Part shown: positions 23,642-32,039 of the stretch, piece after piece | How the letters are laid out: each line of letters opens with the position of its first letter | Numbering within the stretch: position 1 is the first letter of the stretch | DNA from: Lentisphaeria bacterium | Lineage (GTDB): Bacteria > Verrucomicrobiota > Lentisphaeria > Oligosphaerales > Oligosphaeraceae | Assembly (NCBI GenBank): GCA_016288215.1 | Contig: JAEEYQ010000050.1 | Span: forward strand, 1-36,786 | Direction of reading: 5' to 3' | Length of the DNA: 36,786 nucleotides | The notes under the pieces: generated by a model | Told to the model about the DNA's origin: nothing | Database searches by the model: none | The model's input: only the letters and a program-made list of their open reading frames with translations | Translations under genes and position numbers: made by a program

Positions 23642-23670
23642 ATTATACGAAACTTTTGGGCAAATTGCAA
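23642..23670 (-). promoter_or_regulatory. Sigma70-type promoter of the pseudopilin gene
   Basis: On the minus strand TTGCAA (23665-23670) and a perfect TATAAT (23642-23647) are exactly 17 bases apart. Transcription would start near 23635, giving a leader of about 95 bases. Confidence 0.8.
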
Positions 23671-23755
23671 TACCCTATATGAGAATTTTTTTGAAAAAAA
23701 GTGTTTTTTTGTCTCATGGTGCTTGATGTGACGACGCCGTTTCAAGGAGCGCTGC

Positions 23756-24868
23756 TCAGAATCCCATCATGAAGGCGAGCAGGAGGGCCAAAAAGCCCAC
23801 GTTGAAGGCGGCGAACACGGCTAGATAGTGCCGCAGGTCCCCTGGACAGAGGCGCTGATATTCACGGAAAGTGATGAGGGAGGCCAACGAGGCTATCAGC
23901 GTGCCCGTGCCGCCGATGTTGACGCCGACCAGAAGGTCAGGATAGTTGTCCGTGAACTGGGAGAGCAGAATCGCGGAAGGGACGTTGCTGATGACTTGGC
24001 AGGACATGGCGCTGACCAGCAGGGTGTTTTTGTTCAGCAGCCCGCCGAGGCACTCCCTCACGGCGTCGATTCGCGACATGTTGCCAGAGAAGACGAAGAA
24101 GGCAGCGAAAGTCAGCAGGAGGGGATAGTCCATATTGGCCAGGGCCCGTCGGTCCATGACCAGCAGGGTGGCGACGATGATGACGAGTCCGTAATAATAC
24201 GGCAGGATGCGGAAGACAATGATGATGGAAATCGCGAAGAGGACAAGATAGATGGCCATGCGCAGGGGCTGCTTCTTGATGGGGGAGGCTCCGACCCGCA
24301 GCGGCGTGCTTTTCACACAGAGGCAGCACAGGGTGATGAGGGAGACGGCCACGGCGAAGGGCGGCGCCATGATGCGCATGAACTCCAGGTTGCCGATGTG
24401 GAATTTCGTGTAGAGATACAGGTTCTGCGGGTTGCCGAAGGGGGTCAGCATGCCGCCCAGATTCGCCGCAATGTTCTGAATGACAAAGGTGAAGGCCAGA
24501 TGCTTCTCGTTGTGGGTGGAGGAGAGGACGAAATAGCCCAGCGGCAGAAAGGTCAGCAGCGCCATGTCGTTGGCGATGAACATGGAGCCGATGAACGTGA
24601 TGTAGGCCAGCGCGAGAATGCTCAGCCGTGTGGTGCGGAACAGTCGGACGATGTTCTGCGCCAACAGCGTGAAGAACAGGATGTTGCGCAAGGCGCCCAC
24701 CACCGCCAGCACGCAGAAGAGGCAGGTCAGCGTCTTCCAGTCGAAATAGCCGAGCCATTGGCGGTCCGGCGGCACGAACAGCGATGTGACCGCCGCCGCC
24801 AGCACGGCGATGGTGAGGACAATATTCGCCCTGGTGAAATCAATCACGCGATGTTCGAACTTGTTCAC
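23756..24868 (-). CDS. SLC13/ArsB-NhaD-type anion permease
   Basis: This 370-residue polytopic membrane protein has about ten hydrophobic segments, in two repeats with GNPQNLYLYTKF and SNVPSAILLSQF as re-entrant-type motifs. These match the GNPxN and SNxP(A/S) signatures of the ion-transporter superfamily (SLC13, ArsB, NhaD, CitMHS). Likely transport: an organic or inorganic anion, substrate undetermined. The start is GTG at 24868, because an in-frame TAG stands four codons upstream. It follows the glycoside hydrolase gene after 44 bases on the same strand, suggesting one transcript, so uptake of a breakdown product is conceivable. Confidence 0.8.
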   Translation of the reverse strand: MNKFEHRVIDFTRANIVLTIAVLAAAVTSLFVPPDRQWLGYFDWKTLTCLFCVLAVVGALRNILFFTLLAQNIVRLFRTTRLSILALAYITFIGSMFIANDMALLTFLPLGYFVLSSTHNEKHLAFTFVIQNIAANLGGMLTPFGNPQNLYLYTKFHIGNLEFMRIMAPPFAVAVSLITLCCLCVKSTPLRVGASPIKKQPLRMAIYLVLFAISIIIVFRILPYYYGLVIIVATLLVMDRRALANMDYPLLLTFAAFFVFSGNMSRIDAVRECLGGLLNKNTLLVSAMSCQVISNVPSAILLSQFTDNYPDLLVGVNIGGTGTLIASLASLITFREYQRLCPGDLRHYLAVFAAFNVGFLALLLAFMMGF

Positions 24869-24912
24869 GTCTGCAATCTATGTCCAACCGCAAAGGAAGC
24901 CCACGCACGCCA

Positions 24913-27747
24913 TCAACGCCAGAGCTTGAACGCCTTGAGCTGGCCATCATGAAGATTTCCATGACCGTACAGCGCCATGATGTACATCCGGATGTCCGGC
25001 CGATAGGCCGCATTCGGTGCAACCTCCTCTGGTTCAGGGAGATAATAGGCGAAATCAGGATGGTAGGTGCCCCGTTTCTCGTCATGCCACGGATTCATGT
25101 GCAACGGTGCGCGCTCCTCGCAGGCGAAGGCGAGATAGCGGCTGGAGTCAGGCGCCAGCCAGCCCGTCACCTTTGGCGCGTTCCAGACCCGGGGGGCCAG
25201 CTGCAGTCGAATGTCCGTCTCGACCTCCGGCTTCCCGTCGAAATTCGCAAAAAAGCGCAGGAAAACGCCTTTGATGCGCAGGGGCGATGTCCCTGTGTTC
25301 CTTATCTCCACGACATCAGCCAGCATGAACTCCCCCTTTGCGGGAAGCACCAGGCGGTAGGTCATCTCAAAGGGTTGTTCCTCCTCGCGCACGGGATTGT
25401 AGCGTGCCGTGAGAACGGCGGTCAGCTGCCCGGCCTCCACCGAAATGTCCGCCTTCACCAATTCGTTGACATCGTTCCAAATGGAGGAGCCATCCGGCCT
25501 CAGATACTGCGTTAGGGCGCAGAATCTGGCCAGCGGCTTGCCCTCCGCCTCTATCATGACCATGGGCTTGTCCTTTGTGGCGAAAATGTGGTAGAGGCCA
25601 TTGTCGCAGGAGAATTCCGTCGGACCATTCTGTTGCAGATGCCAGTCGGCCGCGTTGCCGGCCTGTGCTTCATGGGGTGCCAGAAACTCATCATAGAGCT
25701 TGTGCTCCCGTGGCACGACAGGCTTCAACGGCGGAATGGTCGCCATGCGAGCCTGCGCCGGATGATGCTGAATATCCGTAAATAGCTTAACCATAAGAGG
25801 ATACGGCTCATCATCGTTGTTGACTATCCCATAGTTGGAATTCTCCGGAAAGACTTTGGAGATGCCTTCCGGCGGCTGGTCCACAAACATGAAATAGTCG
25901 TAGCCGATGATGTAGGGGAAGCTGAGAACCGTCCGCGCGAAAATCTCCGTGGCCTTTGCGCGTTCCGCCTGCGTCTTGAACCGCTGGCCGGCGCCGTAGG
26001 TGCTGGGCAGGCCTGCGTCCAGCGCGGGGAAGGACCATTCCGTGATCAACACGGGCCGCTTCGCCCATTCGTACAACTTGTCGAATTCCGTGGACACGGG
26101 GCGGCGGTCGTTGATGCGGAGCGTCGTCAGCTCCACGACGGCGGCCTCCGCATCCAGATCCACGTCGCCATAGTAGTTGATGGTGACCACGTCCGAATAC
26201 TTTCCGGCGGTTTCCCACACCACATTGTGGTTGCCCCAAACGCCCGCGAAACGGCAGCCAAGCAGCATGTGGTTGGGGTCGATCTTCTTGAACTCCTCCC
26301 GTATCGTCCCGAAATACTTTTCGGCGCACAGGCGCAGGTAGTCCGTCTTGATGTCCCGCTGCTCGTCCGTGTCGTTGGGGAGTTCCGTCAACGTAAGCAG
26401 TTCGTCCGCATTCTTCAGCTTCAGATTCCATGTGCGGTTCAGTGCGGCCAAATCGCCGCCGGCCTTCTCCAGCAGCAGATCGCGGATGGCGAGCTTCGCG
26501 TAATGGGAGGCATCCTTCTTCATCGCCATGTCGAAAAGGCCGACCGCACGGTCGGTACGGCCCCACCACGCCAGCTCATTGTCAAGGAAATATCCGAATA
26601 TCCATGGGTTCTCCACCTGGCTGGCACAGACTCTCCTGATGCGATAGGCGCACCATTCGCGGAAAAGCGGATGGAAGACATTGGGGAACGCGGAGCACGG
26701 AATGTCCTCATTGGGGGCGATGTAGTACTCCTCGTCCAGGCTGGACATGATACTGCCGATGGCAATCATGGGGGCATGGGCCATGCCGCGCATCGCCAAC
26801 GGATGCATCCCGCCGCTCAAGAACATATTGAAGCCCCAGTCCGTCAAGCGCTTAAGCGTGTTCTCCTCCCATTCGGCCACGGAGGCGTAGGCCTTGTCGT
26901 TGTGCTCCTTGTACAGCATGCGGCCCGTCTTCTCGCATCCATGGCCGCCATAGCCCACATGGTCGATACCGAAGACCACAAAGCCCCGCCCCAGAGGATC
27001 ATAGGCCCACCAGCGGCCATCGTCGTCCTGTCGGACGCAGAAGAACCCCGTCGGCTCGATGGAACGGCCCTCCACATAGCTCTTGCAGGAATAGGGCGGG
27101 AAAGTGTTCCTCTCCTCATCGAGTTCATAAGTCTTTCCAGACCAAGCACCTTGAATATCAAAATAGCGGGAGCGCAGATTCGCGCAGTTCAAAAAGGGGC
27201 GGACGAAATTCACCGGCGTGTCATCCTTGAATTTCATCGTCTGGCTGAACATCAATGTGCCGTCCAGCGTCGTCACGCTGCCCTTGAGCACGTCTTTCTT
27301 CTTCTCCAGCCGGATGCGATAGGGGACGCCATACTTCCATTTATTATCAATCTCCTGTCTGTCAAGAACTTCCAGATTGTCATTCATGGGCCAGACATAC
27401 TTGTGCATCTGATGCATCTCAATGAAATGGAAACTGTCCACCTTCACAGGCCCCTCCACCAGCGCCACATGGTACATATTTCCATCCTCCATGAACAATC
27501 CCACGCCGGCGACCGCATAATTGGTGCCTTCCCGCTTGTCCGCGATCACCGTCGCCTCCACCTCACAATCCTCCGAAAGCGGCGCGGCGGTGTACACGGC
27601 GGCACCACGCACGACGCACGCCATGCCGTTCTCAATCCGGCGCCAGCCCAGAGGATCCATGTCCCAGTTGCCAGAAGCCAAATCCAGCGGCACCGCGCCG
27701 ACACCCATGCAAATGGCGGATATGCATGCAACGATCTTCCAATTCAT
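24913..27747 (-). CDS. Secreted GH-A clan glycoside hydrolase (agarase-like)
   Basis: The 944-residue protein starts at the ATG at 27747 (AGGT about 8 bases upstream); an in-frame start at 27777 would add ten residues before the signal peptide. The signal peptide is MNWKIVACISAICMGVGAV. A beta-sandwich region (about 20-210) precedes a TIM barrel with GFFCVRQDDDGRWWAYDPLG, IFGYFLDNELAWWG (E391, expected acid/base) and PVLITEWSFPALDAG (E570, expected nucleophile). The pattern resembles GH50/GH86-type agarases and other clan A enzymes; the substrate is open. A C-terminal beta domain follows from about 690. It lies between a beta-helix protein gene and a permease gene on the same strand. Confidence 0.8.
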   Translation of the reverse strand: MNWKIVACISAICMGVGAVPLDLASGNWDMDPLGWRRIENGMACVVRGAAVYTAAPLSEDCEVEATVIADKREGTNYAVAGVGLFMEDGNMYHVALVEGPVKVDSFHFIEMHQMHKYVWPMNDNLEVLDRQEIDNKWKYGVPYRIRLEKKKDVLKGSVTTLDGTLMFSQTMKFKDDTPVNFVRPFLNCANLRSRYFDIQGAWSGKTYELDEERNTFPPYSCKSYVEGRSIEPTGFFCVRQDDDGRWWAYDPLGRGFVVFGIDHVGYGGHGCEKTGRMLYKEHNDKAYASVAEWEENTLKRLTDWGFNMFLSGGMHPLAMRGMAHAPMIAIGSIMSSLDEEYYIAPNEDIPCSAFPNVFHPLFREWCAYRIRRVCASQVENPWIFGYFLDNELAWWGRTDRAVGLFDMAMKKDASHYAKLAIRDLLLEKAGGDLAALNRTWNLKLKNADELLTLTELPNDTDEQRDIKTDYLRLCAEKYFGTIREEFKKIDPNHMLLGCRFAGVWGNHNVVWETAGKYSDVVTINYYGDVDLDAEAAVVELTTLRINDRRPVSTEFDKLYEWAKRPVLITEWSFPALDAGLPSTYGAGQRFKTQAERAKATEIFARTVLSFPYIIGYDYFMFVDQPPEGISKVFPENSNYGIVNNDDEPYPLMVKLFTDIQHHPAQARMATIPPLKPVVPREHKLYDEFLAPHEAQAGNAADWHLQQNGPTEFSCDNGLYHIFATKDKPMVMIEAEGKPLARFCALTQYLRPDGSSIWNDVNELVKADISVEAGQLTAVLTARYNPVREEEQPFEMTYRLVLPAKGEFMLADVVEIRNTGTSPLRIKGVFLRFFANFDGKPEVETDIRLQLAPRVWNAPKVTGWLAPDSSRYLAFACEERAPLHMNPWHDEKRGTYHPDFAYYLPEPEEVAPNAAYRPDIRMYIMALYGHGNLHDGQLKAFKLWR

Positions 27748-27814
27748 ACCAATACCTCGTTCTTCTCCAAATATCATACAACAAATTTACAATAGGACAA
27801 ATATTGCATATGGC

Positions 27815-29797
27815 CTATTCCGTGTACAGCGGCATCTGGCCATTCAGGCTGAGAATCGGCGGAATGCCGAAGATAGTCACCTTGTGATCCTCTATGACCA
27901 TATTCTTCGGCTTTGCGATGCGAAGCCTCCAATAGCCAGTGTCCGCAGCGGCCACGTTCTTGATGGTGAACTGCTTGGCAATGGTGTCATCCACCTCTTC
28001 CACGATCCGTCCGTCCGGTGCGAACAGCGTCAGTTTCATTCCCTCGTTCAAATCCCCCACGAAGCGCAGGGCAAATTCCTGGCAGCCTGAAGGCACATGG
28101 AAGACGCACTCACCGCCGCCCACAACGAAATTCAGCTCCTGCGGCCACGTCGCCAAAAAGGCGGGATGGCTGCAGGCCTCCATCCGTGTCCAATTCGTCC
28201 CCGCATTCACAATCACTTGGTAGACACCGCTTTCCTCCGCCACAAAACGGAATGCCGTCGTTTTCTGGAATTCCACGTCCCCCACGACGGACGTCTTGCC
28301 GGAAGGGGATGCCACTTCGACTTTAGCCTTGTCCCCCGTGTAGCGCCCCAACTGGCCGAACAGCAGTGCAAACTCCACATTGTCACCAGCTTCCGCAAGA
28401 ATGTGATAGCGCCCAAGCCCCCTCTGCTGATAGGCGGGGAAGGACGGCGCCCCCGCCAAGGCAGGCCCTTTCTTGATTGTCAGCCTGTCCAGTGCAACCA
28501 CTTCCGGGGTGTCTTCAAAGATGGAAGGATAATGCGTCTCCGCCCAGTCCGTCGGCAGCTCTTCACGCTTCTCCTGCCCATCCCACACCACGGTGATATC
28601 TCCAAAAATCCGATGGAATCCATGGAATTCGAAGGGCAGGACAATGGCCGTGAGGGGAGGTCGCTCCACGCTGTCCTCGATGCGGACGCCCGAAAAATGG
28701 ACGTTGCCGGTCTTGTGCTTGTTGAATCTTGTTGCAGTGATTTTCAGAGGAGACTCCTCCAGCTTCTTCTGATGGCTGCTGCGGATGGTGAGATTCTCCA
28801 CCCGAATGCAGGGTCCCTCCAGATAGCAGTCCGCAATCAGCACACCACTCTGGCTGTTCTCCACCAGGCAGTTGCGCCATGTGATGCCTCCTTTGCGCTC
28901 ATCGCCCACCAGCCGGCCACCGAAGTAGCTGAAGCCATAGCCCTTGTCGTTGCGGGAGATGCAATTGTCCAGCGTCACCTCCAGGGTCCGGCCATTGTCC
29001 CCGCCATTGCCATGGGCGTACATTACGAAGCCGCCCCCATCGTTGTTCTCTGCAATGCAGTTCCTTACAACGCAGTTCAGCATGGGTTCCTCGATAAAAT
29101 TCGGCTCGAAATCGATGCCGGCCATCGGCGCCGTGCCACTGGTGTTGATGAGCCGACAGTCCTCTATAAGTAGATTGACGGCCGTGATCACGCTGATGCC
29201 CTGCCGGTTGTTGCCATCGCAGGTGACGCGGCGCACCACCACGTTGTTGGAAGGCTCGCCTTTCTTGTAGACACCGATATAGATGCCGTCCCCTCCGGAT
29301 TCCTTCATCGTCAGATTGTCCACATACACGTTATTGGAACTCAAGATGCTCAAGGCATGCCGCCATTCGCCCTTCTTGTAGGCGTCCGTATGGTAGTCCG
29401 CCTTCCACATGCGCAGCGTGGCGCCGTCCCCCTCCCCGCGGATGACCACATTCCGCACGGAGCGCAGGGTAATCAGGCATTCCCCAAGTTCCTTGTACGC
29501 ACCACGTTTCGCGACAAGCTCAACGCCCTGCTCCAGCACCAGCTCCTTGTCGCTGGGCATGGAAAGCGGCAGAGTCATCCACGGCCCGTCCATCTTGTCC
29601 AGAACCACTTTTCTGGCAGGGGAATTGAGGGCGGCCTGGATGAAGGATGTCGAATCCTCACCGTCATATCCCCACCAGCTCACATGTGCCTCCGTCAGAA
29701 GCCCTTCCTCCACTTGGCGCACCTTCTCCGGCGCAGCCGCCCATGCCGCTACGCACCCCATGGCCAGCACTAGAAAAATCTTGCCTAATCTTTTCAT
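27815..29797 (-). CDS. Secreted parallel beta-helix protein (pectate-lyase-like fold)
   Basis: This 660-residue protein has a clear signal peptide (KRLGKIFLVLAMGCVAAWAAA). From about residue 60 to 370 there are regular beta-helix coils, for example IRGEGDGATLRMW, VYVDNLTMKESGGDGIYIG, VVVRRVTCDGNNRQGISV and CVVRNCIAENNDGGGFVMYA. The region after about 430 is a non-helix beta domain with repeats of the GVYQVIVNAG type, probably a carbohydrate-binding or prepeptidase-C-like module. The family includes polysaccharide lyases and GH28-like enzymes. No catalytic residues can be assigned. It starts divergently from the alpha-galactosidase gene and precedes the GH-A enzyme by 67 bases. Confidence 0.82.
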   Translation of the reverse strand: MKRLGKIFLVLAMGCVAAWAAAPEKVRQVEEGLLTEAHVSWWGYDGEDSTSFIQAALNSPARKVVLDKMDGPWMTLPLSMPSDKELVLEQGVELVAKRGAYKELGECLITLRSVRNVVIRGEGDGATLRMWKADYHTDAYKKGEWRHALSILSSNNVYVDNLTMKESGGDGIYIGVYKKGEPSNNVVVRRVTCDGNNRQGISVITAVNLLIEDCRLINTSGTAPMAGIDFEPNFIEEPMLNCVVRNCIAENNDGGGFVMYAHGNGGDNGRTLEVTLDNCISRNDKGYGFSYFGGRLVGDERKGGITWRNCLVENSQSGVLIADCYLEGPCIRVENLTIRSSHQKKLEESPLKITATRFNKHKTGNVHFSGVRIEDSVERPPLTAIVLPFEFHGFHRIFGDITVVWDGQEKREELPTDWAETHYPSIFEDTPEVVALDRLTIKKGPALAGAPSFPAYQQRGLGRYHILAEAGDNVEFALLFGQLGRYTGDKAKVEVASPSGKTSVVGDVEFQKTTAFRFVAEESGVYQVIVNAGTNWTRMEACSHPAFLATWPQELNFVVGGGECVFHVPSGCQEFALRFVGDLNEGMKLTLFAPDGRIVEEVDDTIAKQFTIKNVAAADTGYWRLRIAKPKNMVIEDHKVTIFGIPPILSLNGQMPLYTE

Positions 29798-29876
29798 TGC
29801 CCGAATTTCCAGTTTATTTATTTCTGTGATGCGCTATAGTATGTCAGTCTTCAAACGGTGTCTTTCCATTCATTAT

Positions 29877-29882
29877 TATAAT
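29877..29882 (+). promoter_or_regulatory. -10 box upstream of the alpha-galactosidase gene
   Basis: A perfect TATAAT lies 38 bases before the alpha-galactosidase start, in the 123-base divergent intergenic region. No convincing -35 hexamer is found at 16-18 bases. Confidence 0.4.
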
Positions 29883-29920
29883 AGGTATAGTCAGTCTCTT
29901 CAACAAAGCAAGGAGGAAAA

Positions 29921-31753
29921 ATGCAGGATCTTCTTTTGGGCATGATCATTTTGTGCAACGGCACGCTCTATCAAACGCAAAGTCTGAATCAGGAAGTGGA
30001 CGGCCTTTTCAGGATTTCGTGTCAAGTCCGTGAATCCAACGGCATACAGCTAATCACGCCGGTGCTCACGAACATCACCGACAAGCCCATCTTCTTCCGC
30101 CGCGCCTTCGTCTGCGCGACGCTGCCTCCCGGCCCCTATGAAAGCTATGTGCAGTACAACCGCTGGTCCTATGAGAACAAGGGCAATTGGCAGCCGCTGG
30201 AGGGCCGCGGACTCATGCTGTCCCATGTCTGGGGACGGACCACCGAAGGCAACACGCCCTTCATCGCCTTCCGCATGATCGGCCGTTCTGAAGGCGTTGC
30301 GTTCCACGTTCTTCCTGTCGGCGACTGGCGCATCATGGTGCAGCCTGCCTACAACAGCGTCACCGAACCGTCCATCGAGGTCTCCCTGGGCATCTCCGAC
30401 GAGTCCCTTGACTATGAGCTGGCTCCCGGAGAGAGCTGGACCCTGCCGCAGGTGATTGCGCAGCCCTTCACGGACTTCACCACCTCCACCGGCGAGCTCC
30501 ATCGCTTCCTCATGGACAATCTGGAGTTGCCCAACCGTCTGCCGCCCGTGGAGTACAATACATGGATTGACCGCTACGACCAGCTGGATGTCCCCCATAT
30601 GCGGGAGGAGCTGGCGGCGGCGAAGGAGGTCGGCTGCGAGGTCTTTGTCATCGACGCCGGCTGGTTCGGCGCAGAGGGCCTCGGCTGGTGGGAATGCGTC
30701 GGCGATTGGCACGAAAGCACCAACAGCGCCTTCTACGGCAAGATGAAGGACTTTGCGGACGAGGTCCGCGCCGCCGGCCTGGGCTTCGGCCTGTGGATCG
30801 AGCCGGAGCGCTTCGTCCCCAATGTGCCCGTGCTCAAGGAGCATCCGGACTGGTTCACGCCATACCGCCGCATGCGGCTGGAGATTCCAGAAGCCTATGA
30901 GTTCCAGAAACAAACGTTCCTGCGGCTCATCGACACCTATGGCATCGTCTATATGAAAACGGACATGAACGGGTCCCTTGGGCAGGACGACTTGCACCGC
31001 CATCACAACACCTATGTCTCTCTATTCTACAAACTTATCGATGAAATCCACCAGCTGCGGCCCCAGGTCTTCATCGAATGCTGCGCCAGCGGCGCCATGC
31101 GCACGGATCTGGAGGTGCTGAAGCATTTCGACATCGCGTTCCCCACGGACAATGTGCATCCCTTCGAGGTCAACGACACCATCGCGGGCTTCTGGCACCG
31201 CTACCTGCCTGGCCGTGTCATGCGATGGGCAACGCCCCATCAAATCAATTACCCCATCCCCTTCTATGGCAAGGACGTCAAGCCGGTTATCACGCCGCTG
31301 GGCGGCACGTGGGACGAATTCGAGAATGTGGATTTGGAGTCGCTGCTCTGTTCGAACTTCACGGGTGGCATGTGCGGCTTTACGGGCAGCCTAAGCAGCC
31401 TCGACGAAGGCAATCGTCAGCTGGTCGCCCGCTACATCGCCCTCTTCAAGGAGAAGCGCGAATTTTTGTGGAAGGCATGTGGCTACTGCCCCGTCTATCA
31501 GCCCGACTTCAAGGTGATGGAGCTGGTCAACGACGGCAATGCCATCCTGCATGTGCAGTATCTCGCCTCCGATCAAGTTTCCCAGCGCCGCGTCCGCCCA
31601 CTGGGTCTTGACGAAAACGCCATGTACACGTTCAACGACGAAACCCGCAGCGGCAAGGACATCATGCGCGACGGCATCCTCCTCCCCCTGAAGCACAAAG
31701 GACATATTTTGCGCCGCCGCTCGGAACTTTTCTTCCTCGACAAGGTCAAATAA
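29921..31753 (+). CDS. GH36-type alpha-galactosidase, divergent
   Basis: The 610-residue protein has an N-terminal beta-sandwich (to about residue 200) and a TIM barrel. YNTWIDRYDQ, FVIDAGWFG, GFGLWIEPERF and YMKTDMNGS give the melibiase order, with D348 as expected nucleophile. CASGAMRTDLEVL and FPTDNVHP give D410 as expected acid/base. The usual KWDMNR and SDNTD-type motifs are altered, so it belongs to a divergent branch, and it is shorter than typical bacterial GH36 enzymes (about 700-730). It has no signal peptide; expected action is cytoplasmic removal of terminal alpha-galactose. AAGGAGG precedes the ATG by 5 bases. Closely related retaining alpha-N-acetylgalactosaminidases cannot be excluded. 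Confidence 0.85.
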   Translation: MQDLLLGMIILCNGTLYQTQSLNQEVDGLFRISCQVRESNGIQLITPVLTNITDKPIFFRRAFVCATLPPGPYESYVQYNRWSYENKGNWQPLEGRGLMLSHVWGRTTEGNTPFIAFRMIGRSEGVAFHVLPVGDWRIMVQPAYNSVTEPSIEVSLGISDESLDYELAPGESWTLPQVIAQPFTDFTTSTGELHRFLMDNLELPNRLPPVEYNTWIDRYDQLDVPHMREELAAAKEVGCEVFVIDAGWFGAEGLGWWECVGDWHESTNSAFYGKMKDFADEVRAAGLGFGLWIEPERFVPNVPVLKEHPDWFTPYRRMRLEIPEAYEFQKQTFLRLIDTYGIVYMKTDMNGSLGQDDLHRHHNTYVSLFYKLIDEIHQLRPQVFIECCASGAMRTDLEVLKHFDIAFPTDNVHPFEVNDTIAGFWHRYLPGRVMRWATPHQINYPIPFYGKDVKPVITPLGGTWDEFENVDLESLLCSNFTGGMCGFTGSLSSLDEGNRQLVARYIALFKEKREFLWKACGYCPVYQPDFKVMELVNDGNAILHVQYLASDQVSQRRVRPLGLDENAMYTFNDETRSGKDIMRDGILLPLKHKGHILRRRSELFFLDKVK

Positions 31754-31778
31754 TTGTTCTTGACGGAACTGCTCCGAA

Positions 31779-31853
31779 GTCGGCAGAATCGTTTGCCGAC
31801 ACCGCAGGGGCAAGGGTCTCTCCGAAACGGATGGAATGATTTTGTTCCATCCG
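31779..31853 (+). terminator. Two hairpins after the alpha-galactosidase gene
   Basis: GTCGGCA/TGCCGAC (31779-31800) and CGGATGGAA/TTCCATCCG (31828-31853) are perfect stems of 7 and 9 bp with 8-base loops. Neither has a long T run, so termination is probable but not certain. Confidence 0.5.
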
Positions 31854-32039
31854 CTTCATGACCATGTCCCTTTGCCGTCTCGGTCCGCCTGACTCCGTCG
31901 TCTTAGAACTACTGCTTAGAAGACAATTGGTCTGACGCCATTTTCAGGGAGGATGCCATCGACCCTCCCCCATTGATATATTTTGTAAGCGGCGGCGGAA
32001 GGGATTCTGTCATCCGCGCCAAGCAGAAGGGAGACTATC

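Noticed and set aside
26227..27795. Plus-strand frame opposite the GH-A hydrolase gene
   Set aside because: Shadow frame; the minus-strand gene has a signal peptide and catalytic motifs.
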